DNA of 64,000 nt, taken from contig JAUIMM010000202.1 in NCBI GenBank assembly GCA_031769625.1, forward strand, positions 11,642,001-11,706,000. The letters run 5' to 3'. Shown here piece by piece: positions 32,576 to 44,480 of this stretch. This DNA comes from Taudactylus pleione (lineage: Eukaryota > Chordata > Amphibia > Anura > Myobatrachidae). The notes under the pieces were generated by a model, which saw nothing but the letters and a program-made list of their open reading frames with translations, was not told the DNA's origin and made no database searches. A program made the position numbers and the translations under genes. Each line of letters begins with the position of its first letter. Position 1 is the first letter of the stretch.

Positions 32576-33519
32576 AGGGTGAATAATATTTAAAACAGTA
32601 GATGTGTAACTATACACCTGTACATGGATTCGATTAAGCACAGGGGCATGTAAATTGGCCAAACCATGCTCTTTCACGTTTGTCAGCGGACTTCTGGTTC
32701 TTTACTGTTTACATCCGGTTACCAGCATCACTTACTGTAGGGCTCTAAACTCAAGTGCCACGATATTATGAGAGTCTTGCGCATGCGTGATTACTTTATT
32801 CCCAGTCATAGTGCCATGAGTCATCATAGCAGCAGGCTGCACCCACCGTCACTCGTGGCAAGACGTATATATGACACTGAATAGAGACTTTCACTATATA
32901 ATACCCAAATAACTAAAGGGTAACTATGTAACATAACATTTTATTCCCATAAGAGGGTAAATATTTTATTGAAGTCCATGCATTAGGATGTAGGACTCCT
33001 ATTTGCTAGATATTCCATATTGTTATAAAATTACTGAAGACTCCAGTCTCAAAACTCCAAAATGCTATGAGAATCCAGCACATGCACAATGACCTAATTC
33101 CTGTTGACAATACTGTAAACCACCACACCTGCGCGCAACACCCACCATCAACCACGGCAAACTGAACATATATAAGATTCAATAAAAAGGTCTTGCATAT
33201 AATTCATCCAGAGTGCAAAGGGCTAACTCTTGCCTGTATAGTATAGACTAGGATTAAATTACAATAAAATGGCAGCCATTTTATTGAAGTTCATTCATTT
33301 AAAATGGAGGACGCCATTTAACTAGATATTAAATATTTGTATGACCAAAGATTTTACAACATACATTTCCTTAAATATTAACAACAGAATGGAAACAGTG
33401 GATAACATTACATATATATTGATAAACTTGTAAACAACAAACTAAAATCACTGTAAAATAAATTTAGAAGATAAATATTTAAATATTAATACATTTTATT
33501 AAAAAGAAGCAATCTCCTA

Positions 33520-35251
33520 ATTATCATTGAGGCCATGGGGTACTAAATTGTTAAATTCATATATCCAGAACATTTCCCTTCTGGATGATATTTTTATCTA
33601 AATCTTTCCCCTTTTACCTAATTGCACATGTTCAATTGCTTTGAAGGATAGACAATTAGGATCCGATGCATGATGCACTGAATGAATATCTACTTTATTT
33701 TTAATACTTCTCACATGCTCCTGGATTTTAAATTTTGACTGGATGCTTAGTTTTCCCAGTGTACTTAGGGCCTGATTCAGAGCCGTTCGCTATTTGTGGT
33801 CGTTCGTTCAAAAACAAGGGGTGGCTATTCAAATGATCCGTTCGCAAATTGCAGTCTGTTCCCACCTCTAAGTCTGAACGAGCGAGCAAAACATACGCTC
33901 GTTTTTTTGATAAAAACGCCCCCTGGCCGCACGCACCATACGTCATGTCCGCTATTTATTAGATTAATCGAGTACATCGTACAGCGTATGAACTGCTCGC
34001 TATTCTTGTGGTTGGTGTTTTCAACCGCTATTTTGCGAGCAGTTCTGAGTTAAAAAAAACCAAGTGACGTGGTCAATGACGCTGCTGTATTAATTATGCA
34101 CTCCCTTAAAACGCCCGTTTTGACCTTTAAGCACGCCTGCGTTCGGATCTCCACTCCCCGTTTTCAAGCACCTTCCCCTGTTACCACCCACATACGCCTC
34201 ATTCTGTCACTCAAAATAGCAGGCCCTCGCTATATTGCGTACCAACGATTTTCGGCCGCACTGACTGGTTCGCGCATGCGTACTAAAAACCGTACGCATG
34301 CGCAGATGTGCGAACATCGCTCGGAACGAGCGTACTGCCGCTAGCGAGTGGCTCTGAATGAGGGCCTTAGGTTTTTAGATGTGCATTCTAAAACATAGAT
34401 AACCCATTTATTAATGCAATTAATCATATCTTTAATGGGGTAGGATTTTATATTATTATGGGATATATATTTGCATATGTTGCTATGGTTACATTTATAA
34501 AAAAAAAGAACCAAACCTTTACATTCATTTCCTCATAGTCCCTTTTGACGTAGTAGATACCTGCTTCAGCATACTTGGAGCTATTATGTCTTTTATATTT
34601 CTGGCCTTTTAAAAACAATCCTAGGTCTATTTGGTAAGATATTGTTTAAAATTGGGTCCATTTGTAAGATGCACCAATGTTTATTCAAAATCCTCCATAT
34701 TTTTCTCTCATTCTCATTAAAAGGGATAAGTAAATGAATATCCTCAGTTCTTTTGCTTTTATCTTTAGATTGTAATAAAGTTTCACATTCCATGTTTGTT
34801 TTATTTTAATGGCCTGTTTTAATGAATTCTCCAATTATCCTCTCTCTCAATATCTTTCCACATAAACTTCTATATGTTTTTTACAATGTTCACCATGACT
34901 ACAGTTCAGCTTAATTCTACAGGACTGGGATAGTGGAATATTTCTCTTCCGTTTTTCTGCGTGTACACTTTTAAAATACACATAACTGTTGGTATTGACA
35001 GGTTTTATATAACGTATAGTATTTATCATGTTATTCTCACTAAATGAAACCAAATGGAGATATTCAATATGTTTTTTATTAACTTCAAAAGACTCCTGAG
35101 TTCCATTCCAGATTATAATGATATTGTCTATGTAACGTTGACATAAATCAATGTCCTTCATGAAAGGATTATTTTCGTAGATATATTTCTGCTTCCAGCT
35201 CCCCATGTGGAGATTAGCGAAGCTGGGAGTGTGCCTATGGCTTTCCCACAT
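33520..35251 (-). pseudogene. PLE-D reverse transcriptase and GIY-YIG endonuclease
   Basis: From 35251 downward: SFANLHMGSWKQKYIY (end of motif B), then the catalytic block RYIDNIIIIWNGT, where the second aspartate of YIDD is asparagine, an expected loss of polymerase function. NTNSYVYFKSVHAEKRKRNI and PLSQSCRI follow. The linker (34593-34793) contains RKIWRILNKHWCILQ. The endonuclease begins with INCINKWVIYVLECTSKN beside the MITE and resumes after it with LGKTKHPVKI, then EHVRSIKNKVDIHS in shifted frames, and ends with MFWIYEFNNLVPHGLN. Multiple frameshifts and stops; nonfunctional. Confidence 0.85.
33768..34366. mobile_element. Harbinger-like MITE family H, copy 2
   Basis: Ends GGGCCTGATTCAGAGCC and GGCTCTGAATGAGGGCC, flanked by TTA (33765-33767, 34367-34369), the classic PIF/Harbinger target duplication. 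The interior carries short stems such as GCGCATGCGTAC with GTACGCATGCGC. It interrupts the GIY-YIG domain of PLE-D between its tyrosine-containing strands. Non-coding. Confidence 0.9.
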
Positions 35252-35326
35252 ATTTGTATGTAAAAGTAATCTAAAAATGTTAATTAGTTATGCTTTAAGA
35301 TGAAATCAATAATTTACCAGATAAAA

Positions 35327-35327
<1 letters not shown>

Positions 35328-35365
<38 letters not shown>

Positions 35366-35606
35366 CGCTGAAATCAGAATTTTTTTCAAAGCATTTTTCT
35401 CAAAATTATTAAGGTTGCTTTTATTATTTAAATTTGTACCTATATGTTGTGTTGGAATTTTCTTTACATTGATACTTTTTGCCATCTCATAAATCTGGCT
35501 GCTTTTTTACTCTGGAGGATAAAATTTGGAAGGTAATTTCAATCCTGATTTTGAGGTACTCTCATAAATATTTAATGTCCCTGAATATTTTTTAAGAAAA
35601 TGTCTT

Positions 35607-35662
<56 letters not shown>
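35328..35662. repeat. (TA)n tracts within and beside PLE-D
   Basis: Two alternating TA runs, at about 35328-35364 and 35606-35662, with decayed PLE-D N-terminal coding between them. Confidence 0.85.
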
Positions 35663-35667
<5 letters not shown>

Positions 35668-35754
35668 TTTTGTTTACAATGGACACTCCACTCAAAAAAG
35701 ACAATATATTACCTAGGTGCCCTCCTGGAAATCTGTGGGGTCCAAACAATATCA

Positions 35755-35910
35755 GCCAAACATCGGCGGCACTCCCCGGATTTTCGATATAAATTCACTG
35801 CAACATCTTGTGTATAATCAACGTTTCAGATGTCTGAAACATTGAGTATACACAAGGTGTTGCAGTGAATTTATATTGAAAATCCAGGGAGTGCCGCCGA
35901 TGTTTGTCTG

Positions 35911-35915
<5 letters not shown>
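35755..35915. repeat. Palindrome of truncated PLE ends
   Basis: Two arms of about 75 bases meet at 35826-35831. Each runs from CATCGGCGGCACTCCC through AAATTCACTGCAACA to a GAAACGTTGA-type motif, where both are cut. This is the second half of the hammerhead signature; the CTGATGA halves are missing in both arms. Followed by (TA)n at 35912-35945. Confidence 0.75.
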
Positions 35916-35948
<33 letters not shown>

Positions 35949-36329
35949 CCAGGATTTTGGATAAATGAAAATAAATATACATACAGGTTGAGCCTCCCAT
36001 ATCCAAAATGCTTGGGAACAGGGGTACTTTGGATACCGGAATATTCCGTATTTTGGAATATTTGCATACCATTATCAAATATCTTGGGAGAGAGACCCAA
36101 ATCTAAACACAGAATGTATTTATATTTCATAAATTTTTAATAATATTGTGGCTCAAACTAAATTTGTCTACAAACATGAAATTCATTTATGTTTCATATA
36201 CACCTTATGCACAAAGCCTGAAGGTAAATTTATACAATATTTTTAATAATTTTGTGCCTTAAATAAAGTTTGTGTACTTTGAATAATCAAAAAGCAAAGG
36301 TTTAACGATCTCAGTCATGCTAAAAAAAA

Positions 36330-36470
36330 TCTGTCCTTCTTCTTCAGGGTCCATAGGCTCCACAGGGAGACCTTGGGGGTGTAGGTGGTGGATCAGGAAT
36401 CTGGGCACCACGCAGGTAAAGCTTTTCAGCTCCCAGGATGCACTGGTCCACTCTCCCTATACCCTGACCC
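36330..36470. repeat. DIRS left inverted terminal repeat
   Basis: Includes CACAGGGAGACCTTGGGGGT and GTAGGTGGTGGATCAGGAAT, the complement of which appears at 41835-41930. Confidence 0.9.
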
Positions 36471-37629
36471 TGAGCCAAAGGCACCTTACTGTAGTTTCGT
36501 TGGTACCCGGCCAGAGTCGGGTCACCATTACGTGGGGGACTGCTTAGGCAGCCCTAAAGCTTTTTATTTTAGGATTTCTTTAATTTGCTTTTTATCTACT
36601 TAGAGCGTGTAGCAGCAGACTGTCCATAGGATGCCTGCGCTGCCGCTCCATCACGCCTTCGGCGTCGCAATGCCAGTTCAGGCTGGGGATCTCGGCGTGC
36701 ATCCCGGGGTTGCTGCTAGCCGGTCCCTTGGAAGGACCAGGACTGCAGCTGGATGTTAAGGGGGCAGGTAAGGCAGGTAACTACTTGCAGTGACCTACAC
36801 TTTGGCAGCCATACCTCCGGTCTCATGGGACAGATCGGAGGTGCTGAGTGTGGACACAGGCTCCAGCCACTGCGACCCACTAGACCACCAGGGACAAATG
36901 TTGTGGGAACCAGCGTCCTGTGGGTTAAGCAATCAGCAAGGGGAGGCTAGCTTCCCCATTAAAGCAGCTCCTCCCCTCAACTCAGGGCGCCTTTCCTCTG
37001 AGGTCTCACTTCTTTGAGCTGTACTCCTCCTCCGACCATGCTCCCTCTGAGGTCTTCGGTGGCCATTTTCTTTCAGTGGCACAGTCGCAGCTCTTTCAGG
37101 GTAACGCAAGGTCCGGTCCCCCTACATACCTCTCCCTGGAGTTAGCGTATTTAGCACTATAGCCTACCAGACACTGAATCTGTGTAGTTGATTGTAGTGC
37201 CAATTTACAGTTTTATTTCTGCATTGTATGTGACTTATGCTGGCGCTGCCTGTCTGTGTCTTTTTTTCTACTGTCAGTATTTATCTATATCTTTTCTCTG
37301 TTTCGGGCCTAATACAGGTGTAGTTAGGGTGGTTCCAATACCTCACATCTATAGAAATATTTGTGAGGTTTGTCACATATGGTTGTGTGGTGCACTGTGG
37401 CATATTTAGGCTGTGGGCTCCTGCAGTTTACCCAAGCATCAGACAGGACCAGTGTATTGCTCTCCTACTGGTATCCTATATACTCATGGTTGCATTATAC
37501 CCAGTGCCATATTGTGTTATATTACTCTACAAATATGTGTGATAAGGATAACGAGCACAATTCTGCACCCATTCTGCTATCTTGCAGATTATGTGCTGCA
37601 GGAGAATTTGGTTCGGGGTGGATTATGTG

Positions 37630-38870
37630 TGAGGTTTTGTAATTCACCAGGCACCTCAAACCCCCCAGCATCGGTACAGGAGCCCCCTTGGGTTGCCTTT
37701 TCTCAGATTCTGGCCTCCATTGTGGGCTGCTTAGTGGTTCCATCTGTTTTACCCCCTATGAGGTTACCACAGCAGATCGTTATTCCCTCACAGGGATTAC
37801 CACAACAGATTATGCAGACTCCTCCTGTGCCTCCACCATGGTTCGACATTTTCTCTACTTCAGTGCAGAGCCTGGCGGCATCCTCTACTGCCCTTCAGAC
37901 CATGTTGCAGGGTGAGAAACCCCTAAAGCCAGCTAAACGTACTGTGTTTTCATCACAGTCCACACAGCTTTCAGAGCATGAGATGTCATCAGACGATGGA
38001 GAGGTTGCTGATGTCTCTAACCCTGACTCCGCCCGGTCAAAAATTAATATTCCTGCTTTGGTGCGAGCTATCAGATCCGTCTTGGTAATAGAGGATGACA
38101 AACCAGCCCCTCAATCCAAGCACCCTCTGTTTAAAAGAATAAAGGTGACTTCCGCAGATTTCCTTCTGTTAGATCAGCTAGTTGAACACATGGCTGCTGC
38201 CTGGCAATCGCCTGGTAAGAGGTATCAACCTCAAAGGCATTTGGCTTCATGTTACCCTTTTTCTGAGGCTCATTGTAAAAAATGGGAATCACCCCCTGCA
38301 GTGGAATGCCATGTTACACATTTAATTAAAAGTGCTACATTACCTATGCCTTCCATTTCTTCCTTAAAGAATCCTATAGATAGGAAAGTGGAAACTTGCC
38401 TGAAATCTATATACTCTCTTTCAGGGGCTGTTGCCTGCCCGTTCATGGCTATTTCATAGGTAGCTAAAGCTATAGAGAGCTGGGCCAATGCACTTGAGGA
38501 CTCCTTTCCCTCAGAAGCTCCTGGGGATCAGGTGTCATTGGTGGGTCACATTCGAGATGCGGCTGCATATATTAGAGAGGCTGCTCTGGATGCCAGTCTA
38601 CTGATCTCCAGAGTCTTGGCGCGGCCGTGTCTGCTCGCTGTACCCTGTGGTTGTGCTCTTGGAGGGCGGATACAGATTCTAAGAAAGGCCTGTAAGGCTT
38701 GCCCTACAATGGGGAGATCATGTTTGGCCCAGACATGGACAAGATTGTTGATATGTTGGCAGCATCAAAATCAGCGTTTGTGCCTTCAGCATCTGCTTCT
38801 TCAAAGCCTTGAACTTCCTCCTTTAGGTACTTTTGTCCCCAAAGAAAGCCCAAAGGACAGTCCTTCCTAG
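37630..38870 (+). pseudogene. DIRS gag-like ORF (broken)
   Basis: The open frame up to 38459 contains a proline-rich start (PPASVQEPPWVAF), a Ser/Asp-rich acidic middle (SSDDGEVADVSN) and a C-terminal region typical of DIRS ORF1 by position and style (RDAAAYIREAALDASLLISR after an in-frame TAG at 38457-38459). No zinc finger is visible. The frame extends upstream to 37413, but that part reads through non-conserved leader. The role would be a structural RNA-binding protein; this is inferred from the order of DIRS genes. Confidence 0.65.
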
Positions 38871-39019
38871 ACAGTCAGCTTCCAAGAAGGCCGGCAAACA
38901 AAAGAAGCAGGCGTGGAACACAAGACGCCCTGCCCCTAAACCAAAGGATAAACCCGCAGTCTGATGGGGCGGGCCTCCCTCTGGGGGATCCGAGAGTGGG
39001 AGGCTGACTTCTTCAGTTT

Positions 39020-40225
39020 GCCCAGTGCTGGTGTCAAACCACCATGGATGCTTGGGTAAGAGAAGTGGTCTCTCACAGGTACGCCCTCTCATTCCTTCAG
39101 AGACCTCCCCAACAGTTTTTGTGCACAGACGCTCCTTCAGCCACAAACAAGGTCTTATAACGCCAGCGTTATCTCAGGTTTTCTATACTACAGAAACACT
39201 TCCAGTTCCGAGCTCTGCCCTTTGGCCTGTCCACAGCTCCACGGGTATTTACCAAAGTTATGGCTGTCACGGCGGCCCATCTGCGGAGTCAGGGTATCCG
39301 GCTGCTACCATCCCTGGAAGACCTCCAGAGGTGCTTCGCCACCTCCTGCAACTGACAATTGCTTTTCTACAGGCACACAGATGGTTAATCAATTGGAAAA
39401 AGTTCTCTATGAATCCCTCACAGAGGATGGTTCATGTGGGAGCCCTACTGGATTCTCATCAGCAGAGAATATTTCTGACTTCAGAAAAGATCTCCACATT
39501 ACAACTACAAATATGCAGATACCTCCACAGTTGCATGGTGTCAGTCCACTAAGCAATGCAGGTTCTGGGATCCATGGTGTTCACCTTCGACATGGTGGAG
39601 TATGCTCAGTTTAATTCCAGGCCTCTGCAGTGGCTGATCTTCTCCAGGTGGAACGGATTACCCCATCAGATCAAAGCTCAGACAATGGTGCTCTCTCTGG
39701 AGATGCGGCTGTCTCTGTCTTGGTGGCTACTGACATCTCCTCTAACCAAGGGTCGCCGCTTTTGGATCCTGGACTGGGTAATCAGCGGACGCCAGTTTCC
39801 AGGGCTGGGGCACAGTGACCGGTCCACACTCCTTTCAGGGCTGTTGGACAGCGGTCAAAGCAACCCTACCAATCAACATATTGGAACTTCGGGCTGTTTA
39901 CAGGGCCCTCAAGCTGGCCAAACACATATCTGGTGAAACCCGTGCAAGTTCAGTCTGACAATGCCACATCGGTGGCTTACATCAACCATCAAGGAGGTAC
40001 TCAAAGTTGGGCAGCAATGATAGATGTGTCACGCATTCTGACATGGGCAGAGGATCACCTCCCTGCCATTTCGGCAGTGTTCATACCGGTAGTTCTCAAT
40101 TGGGAAGTAGACTACCTCAGCTGTCACGAAGTGCATCCCAGGGAATGGTCTCTTCACCAAGAGGTGTTTCAACTCCTAGTGGACAAATGGGGCCTCCCAG
40201 AGGTGGACCTCACGGCCTCCTGACA
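39020..40225 (+). pseudogene. DIRS reverse transcriptase and RNase H (broken)
   Basis: In alternating frames I read the RT block FRALPFGLSTAPRVFTKVMA (about 39207-39265), then the region that normally carries the catalytic aspartates as LLPSLEDLQR (YLDDL expected; the motif is damaged). INWKKFSMNPSQRMVHVGAL follows at about 39395-39450. RNase H follows: VQSDNATSVAYINHQGGTQS (about 39950), FIPVVLNWEVDYLS and DKWGLPEVDLTAS (to 40222). Several frameshifts between blocks. Nonfunctional. Confidence 0.85.
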
Positions 40226-40499
40226 CAATCACAAACTGCCAGTGTACGGGTCCAGAACAAGAGCGTTCCCGAGGCAACCTTGGAGGACGCTCTGTCCAGT
40301 TTGCGTACCTGTTTCCTCCAGTCTCCCTGCTTCCTTGAGCTCTTCGGAAGTTCAAACAAAACGGAGGCACTGTCCTGCTGGTGGCTCCAGCTTGGCTCAG
40401 ACATCATTGGTACTCAGATCTTCAGAGTCTCTTCATCGACACTCCATTCCTGTTGTCTCAATGTCCGGCCCTGTTGTCTCAGGGTCCTTGCCTATATCC

Positions 40500-41565
40500 G
40501 GACCTGGATTGTCTGTCTTTGATGGCGTGGCTCTTGAGACATCACTCCTAATGTCCAAAGGGTTCTCTAGCTCTGCCATCGAAACGATGCTTAGAGCGCG
40601 TAAGCTAGCTTCTGCTAGGATCTATCACAGAGTGTGGCATACATATTGCCAATGGTGTCGTCCCAAAGATTACGACCCCCAGGTGTTTCAGATTTCCAGA
40701 GTCCTGGCCTTCGTTCAAGCTGGATTGGACCTTGGCCTCTGCCTGGCCTCACTGAAAGTGCATGTCTCTGCTTTGTCAGTATGGTTCCAATGTAAAATTG
40801 CTCCGTTACTGGATATCCGCACTTTCCTCCAGGTTGTCCTCTGGATTCAACCTCCCTTTGTCCCCCCAGTGGCTCCTTGGGACTTGATAGTGGTTCTTCG
40901 GGCCCTCCAGGGTCCTCCATTTGAATCCCTAGATTGGTGGAACTCAATTGGTTAACAGCAAAGACTTTTTCTTCTGGCTATTGCCTCCACTAGGAGGTTG
41001 TCAGAGTTAGGGGTGATCTCCTGTCACTCTCCTTTTCTGATATTTCAACAGGACAGGGCTGTGCTTCGGACTCGCCCTGGGTTCCTTCCTAAAGTTGTTT
41101 CTAGTTTCTACATTAATGAGGAAATTATAGTCTCGGACTTTCAATTGCCGGACATCTCTGCAGGTGAGGACTCTTTGGATGTGGTCCGCGCCGTCAGGAT
41201 TTATGTGGACCGTACCAATTCCCTATGGAAATCAGACTCCTTATTTGTGCTCTATGGATTTCACAAGAAGGGATGGCCAGTCAATAAGCACACATGAGCT
41301 AGATGGCTTTGTATGACTATCTCAGAGGCTTACACACAGGCAGGCCTTCCTGTTACGGCTTCTGTTAATGCTCATTCTACTCAGTCTGTGGGCCCCTTGT
41401 GGGCAGCTCGCTGTGGCACCTCGGCTGTTCAGCTTTGTAAGATGGCCACGTGGTCTTCTGTCCAGACGTTTCTGAGGTTCTATGCCTTTGATACCTTCGC
41501 CTCTCAGGATGCTTCCTTTGGGCCCCGGATTCTCCTCTCAGCGCAGGAGCATCCCCACCCTTAAA
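40500..41565 (+). pseudogene. DIRS tyrosine recombinase (broken)
   Basis: The site-specific recombinase that would integrate the circular cDNA. Recognisable pieces: ARIYHRVWHTYCQWC (N-terminal SAM-like region, about 40615), RRLSELGVIS (about 40990) and, at the C-terminus, NAHSTQSVGPLWAARCGTS (about 41370) followed by KMATWSSVQTFLRFYAFD. The HxxR box reads HSTQ, so the conserved arginine is replaced. Frames shift repeatedly between 40640 and 41300. Nonfunctional. Confidence 0.82.
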
Positions 41566-41700
41566 ATGACTGCTTTGGGACATCCCCAATGTCTCCCTGT
41601 AGAGCCTATGGACGCTGAAGAAGAAGATGAGAGTTATGGTAAAACTTACCTTTGTTAACTCTCTTTCTTCAAAGTCCATAGGGTCCACAGGGCACTCGCC
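41565..41700. repeat. DIRS internal complementary region
   Basis: Contains CCTATGGACGCTGAAGAAGA, the complement of the left outer end (36335-36360). Next to it is GTTAACTCTCTTTCTTCAAA, the complement of the right outer end (41930-41960). This joins the two outer ends in one block, as in DIRS-1 type elements, where it templates circle formation. Confidence 0.85.
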
Positions 41701-41829
41701 CTGATGCACCTGGCTTCAGATGGGTTTTGTTTCTGGTCACCATTTTTCCATCTCCTTCTCTGTGAGAGTGTGCTTCTTGTGTGTACCAGTTTTCCTTCTC
41801 TCTTTCATCCTCCTCCGGCCTTTGGCTTG

Positions 41830-41965
41830 TCACAAGTGAACCAGTGCATCCTGGGAGCTAATAAGCTTTAACTGCGTGGTGCCCAGATTCCTGATCCACC
41901 ACCTACACCCCCAAGGTCTCCCTGTGAACCCTATGGACTTCAAAGAAAGAGAGCTAACAAAGGTA
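41830..41965. repeat. DIRS right inverted terminal repeat
   Basis: Reverse complement of the left repeat over about 110 bases with a few substitutions; extends outward with a unique segment copied in the internal complementary region. Confidence 0.88.
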
Positions 41966-42036
41966 AGTTTTACCATAACTCTACTTTTTGGAATATTCCG
42001 TATTTTGGAATATTTGGATATGGGATACTTAACCTG

Positions 42037-42639
42037 TACTGTATACATCGCTCACCAACTGGTTACTGACAATAACTTAATGTTAAAATAAATGTGTCGG
42101 GATAGAAAGTAAAAGTATCAAATGGTTTATTCAACAAATCTGCAATGAAATTATAAACTGTTTCTGATTTGATGGTGAGCTGAGAGACCTAAAGGAGCAA
42201 TGAATACATTTCTATATATGTAACAATCTAAAAATAAATAAACAATAACAAACAAACAAGACAGACTGGGGGGAGGAGTGGGGTGGGGAAAGGAGGGGAG
42301 GTGATCATTTTGTTAAGTTGCTCTGCTTCAGAAGTTCCCAACGCAAATAATATGTTTCAGGATAAAGGATCCTCCTCTTGTACTTTTAATTTTGCTGCCA
42401 GGTGCTGGGAATCAGCAATCTTTGGATGTGCGAAAAATTCCAAGATGTTCAACAGTCTCACAGAAGCGATAGCTAAGTGAGTAGTTTGCTTCTGTATCGA
42501 ATCTAGATAGTCAATGAGCGGGACCAGCCAGGTTAGCCACAGCATTCCTGGTGCAAGCAGAGCTAATTTAGGTACACCGCAACAGCAGTAATGAGTGCGT
42601 TGCCAGTAGATGTAGTGTGGACCCAGCTGTCACAACAGG
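42037..42639. other. No gene recognised
   Basis: Sequence between the Tigger and hAT elements; no domain or repeat was recognised. Confidence 0.45.
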
Positions 42640-43139
42640 CAGGGCCGGATTAACAATGGGGCGCGTGGAGCTACAGCTCCAGGCCCTCCCATCAAAATAG
42701 GCCCACACCACCAAGGAGGATCCGCTGCAGACAGGAACAATTTTTTTTCCTGTTAGGGGAGGACCTCGGACGGCTGCTTGTTCTTTCAAACCGCACCCCC
42801 AACCACCACCTCCAGTCCACACCCCCCTCCCAATCCCGCCCACCCGGGAGAACGAGTCTTGGCTGCCTGAGCGGCGCAGTGGAAGGCTTCACTTCACAAG
42901 CCCTTCCTGCGCCACGTAGGGTATCTCAGCTCCTCCTCTACACCATGTGATATCAAGCCGCGTGACGTCACATAGATGCTACCACGCGGCCTGCGCCGGG
43001 CTCTCATGGTGGACTAAGGAGGAGACACACCTGACGCCGACAGCTCATGACCTGACCTTCCTGTCAGTGCCAGTGGGGGGAAGACCGGAGCCGAGGCAGA
43101 GGAACAGACAATAGAGTAGGTAAGTGAACTACGTGAAGG

Positions 43140-44250
43140 GGGAAACGTGTGCAGACAGTGGGAAGGGGAGAACACTATAATGGACACTGAGAGGGGGCAT
43201 AGTAATGGACACAGAGGGTGATGGCAGTGACACATACTAATGGACACAGAGGGAAGAGGACATAATGATGCACACAAGGGGGGGACATAACAATAGACAC
43301 AGAGGGGAAGCATAATAATGGACACAGGGAGGGGAGCATAGTAATGGACACAGAGGGGGATGGCACATACTAATGGACACAGAGGGGTGAGGACATAATG
43401 ATGCACAACTGATGGTACATGATAATAGACAAAGAGGGGGGGCATAATAATGCACACAGCGGGATATAAAAATGGATACAGAGGGGGATGGCATATACTT
43501 AAGGACACAGAGGGGGCATAATAATGGACATAAAAGGGGGTAATAATGGACACAAAGATGGGGCATAATAAAGAACACGGGGGGACATAATAATGGACAC
43601 AGAGAGGGAGCATAATAAAGAACACGGGGGGACATAATAATAGACATTGAGGGGGGTAATAATGGACACAGAGAGGGGGCATAATAATGAACTCGGGGGA
43701 ATATAATAATGGACACATTAGGGGGGGCATAATAATGGACTCGGGGAAATATAATAATGGACACCGAGGTGGGGCTTAATAATGGACACGGGGGGGCATA
43801 ATAATGGACACATGGGACATAATAATGGACACAGAGGGAGGAGGACATAATAATGGACACAGAGGGGCAGGACATAATAATGGACACAGGGAGGACATAA
43901 TCATGGACAAAGGGAGACACATAATAATGGACAAAGGGTGGGAGGACATAATAATGGATGCTGGGGGGACATAATAATGGACATAAGTGAGGACATAATA
44001 ATATATACAGAGGAGAGGACATAATAATGGACATAGAGGAGCCGGAGAGAACATAATAACGGACACAGAGGAGGCTTAGAGTAAATAATGATGGAAACAG
44101 AGGAAGAGGAAGGGGGGCACAACACAGAACATACAGATGACCCCCTCAACTGTATGTTCTGTGTTGTGTCCCCCTTCCTCCTCCTCTGTGTCCATCATTA
44201 TGGACACAGAGTAGCACAAGACAAAACAAACAGATAAGGAGGTAGCACAA
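43140..44250. repeat. Minisatellite (GGACACAGAGGGGGACATAA type)
   Basis: About forty irregular units of 20-30 bases built on the phrase ATAATGGACACAGAGGGG. Unit length varies, so open frames rich in Pro/Leu/Cys/Tyr on the minus strand are artefacts. It ends in a palindrome (44088-44205). Confidence 0.9.
44088..44205. repeat. Palindrome at the end of the minisatellite
   Basis: Arms of about 50 bases (ATAATGATGG...CACAACACAGAACATACAG and the complement) around an ATGACCCCCTCAA-type loop, with few mismatches. Confidence 0.85.
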
Positions 44251-44287
44251 GACAGAACATACAGATGAGGTTGGGAGCTTAGTGCAA

Positions 44288-44480
44288 CACATTATTATTA
44301 TTAACAGTTTCTTATATAGCGCAGCATATTCCGTTGCGCTTTACAATTGGAATCATAAATAGAACAAAACTGGGTAATAACACACAGATATATAGGTAGG
44401 AAGGCCCTGCTCGCAAGCTTACAATCTATAGGGAAATAGGCATTGATACACAAGGATAGGTGCTATCTATTGCAATTTTG
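44288..44480 (-). repeat. Retroposon-like repeat with (ATT)n tail
   Basis: ATTATTATTATTAACAGTTT, then TATATAGCGCAGCATATTCC and a GCAAGCTTACAATCTATAGG phrase. It shares its start with 25169-25260. Probably a non-LTR-derived dispersed family on the minus strand; class not determined. Confidence 0.5.

Larger units (their letters stand above)
32470..35600 (-). mobile_element. Penelope-like element PLE-D, split by a Harbinger-like MITE
   Basis: A minus-strand PLE. Decayed N-terminal coding lies near 35360-35600, RT catalytic half at 34847-35251, linker at 34590-34800, and the GIY-YIG endonuclease is split around the MITE 33768-34366. The stop is near 33520 and a long 3' region follows, containing a hammerhead-like motif (32536-32575). 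The 3' region has two diverged tandem segments (about 32750-32990 and 33050-33330). A (TA)n tract lies within the 5' part (35328-35364) and another beyond it. Confidence 0.82.
36318..41984 (+). mobile_element. DIRS-type tyrosine-recombinase retrotransposon (decayed)
   Basis: Inverted terminal repeats (about 36330-36470 and 41830-41965), a downstream internal complementary region (about 41565-41700) matching both outer ends, and gag-like, RT/RNase H and tyrosine recombinase coding in order. No target duplication is expected for DIRS elements. All coding parts carry stops or frameshifts. Length about 5.7 kb is normal. Confidence 0.9.
35984..42036. mobile_element. Tigger/pogo-like DNA element, split by DIRS
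   Basis: The left end CAGGTTGAGCCTCCCATATC and right end GGATATGGGATACTTAACCTG are inverted and flanked by TA. The left 330 bases follow the familiar MER2/Tigger-type sequence order (TTTGGATACCGGAATATTCC, then CATATACACCTTATGCACA and CAATATTTTTAATAATTTTG). Only about 390 bases belong to this element; the rest is the inserted DIRS. No transposase, so non-autonomous. Confidence 0.85.

Noticed and set aside
43014..44149. Minus-strand frames of up to 265 codons rich in Pro, Cys and Tyr, suggesting a membrane protein
   Set aside because: They follow the minisatellite unit and have no domain or conserved start.
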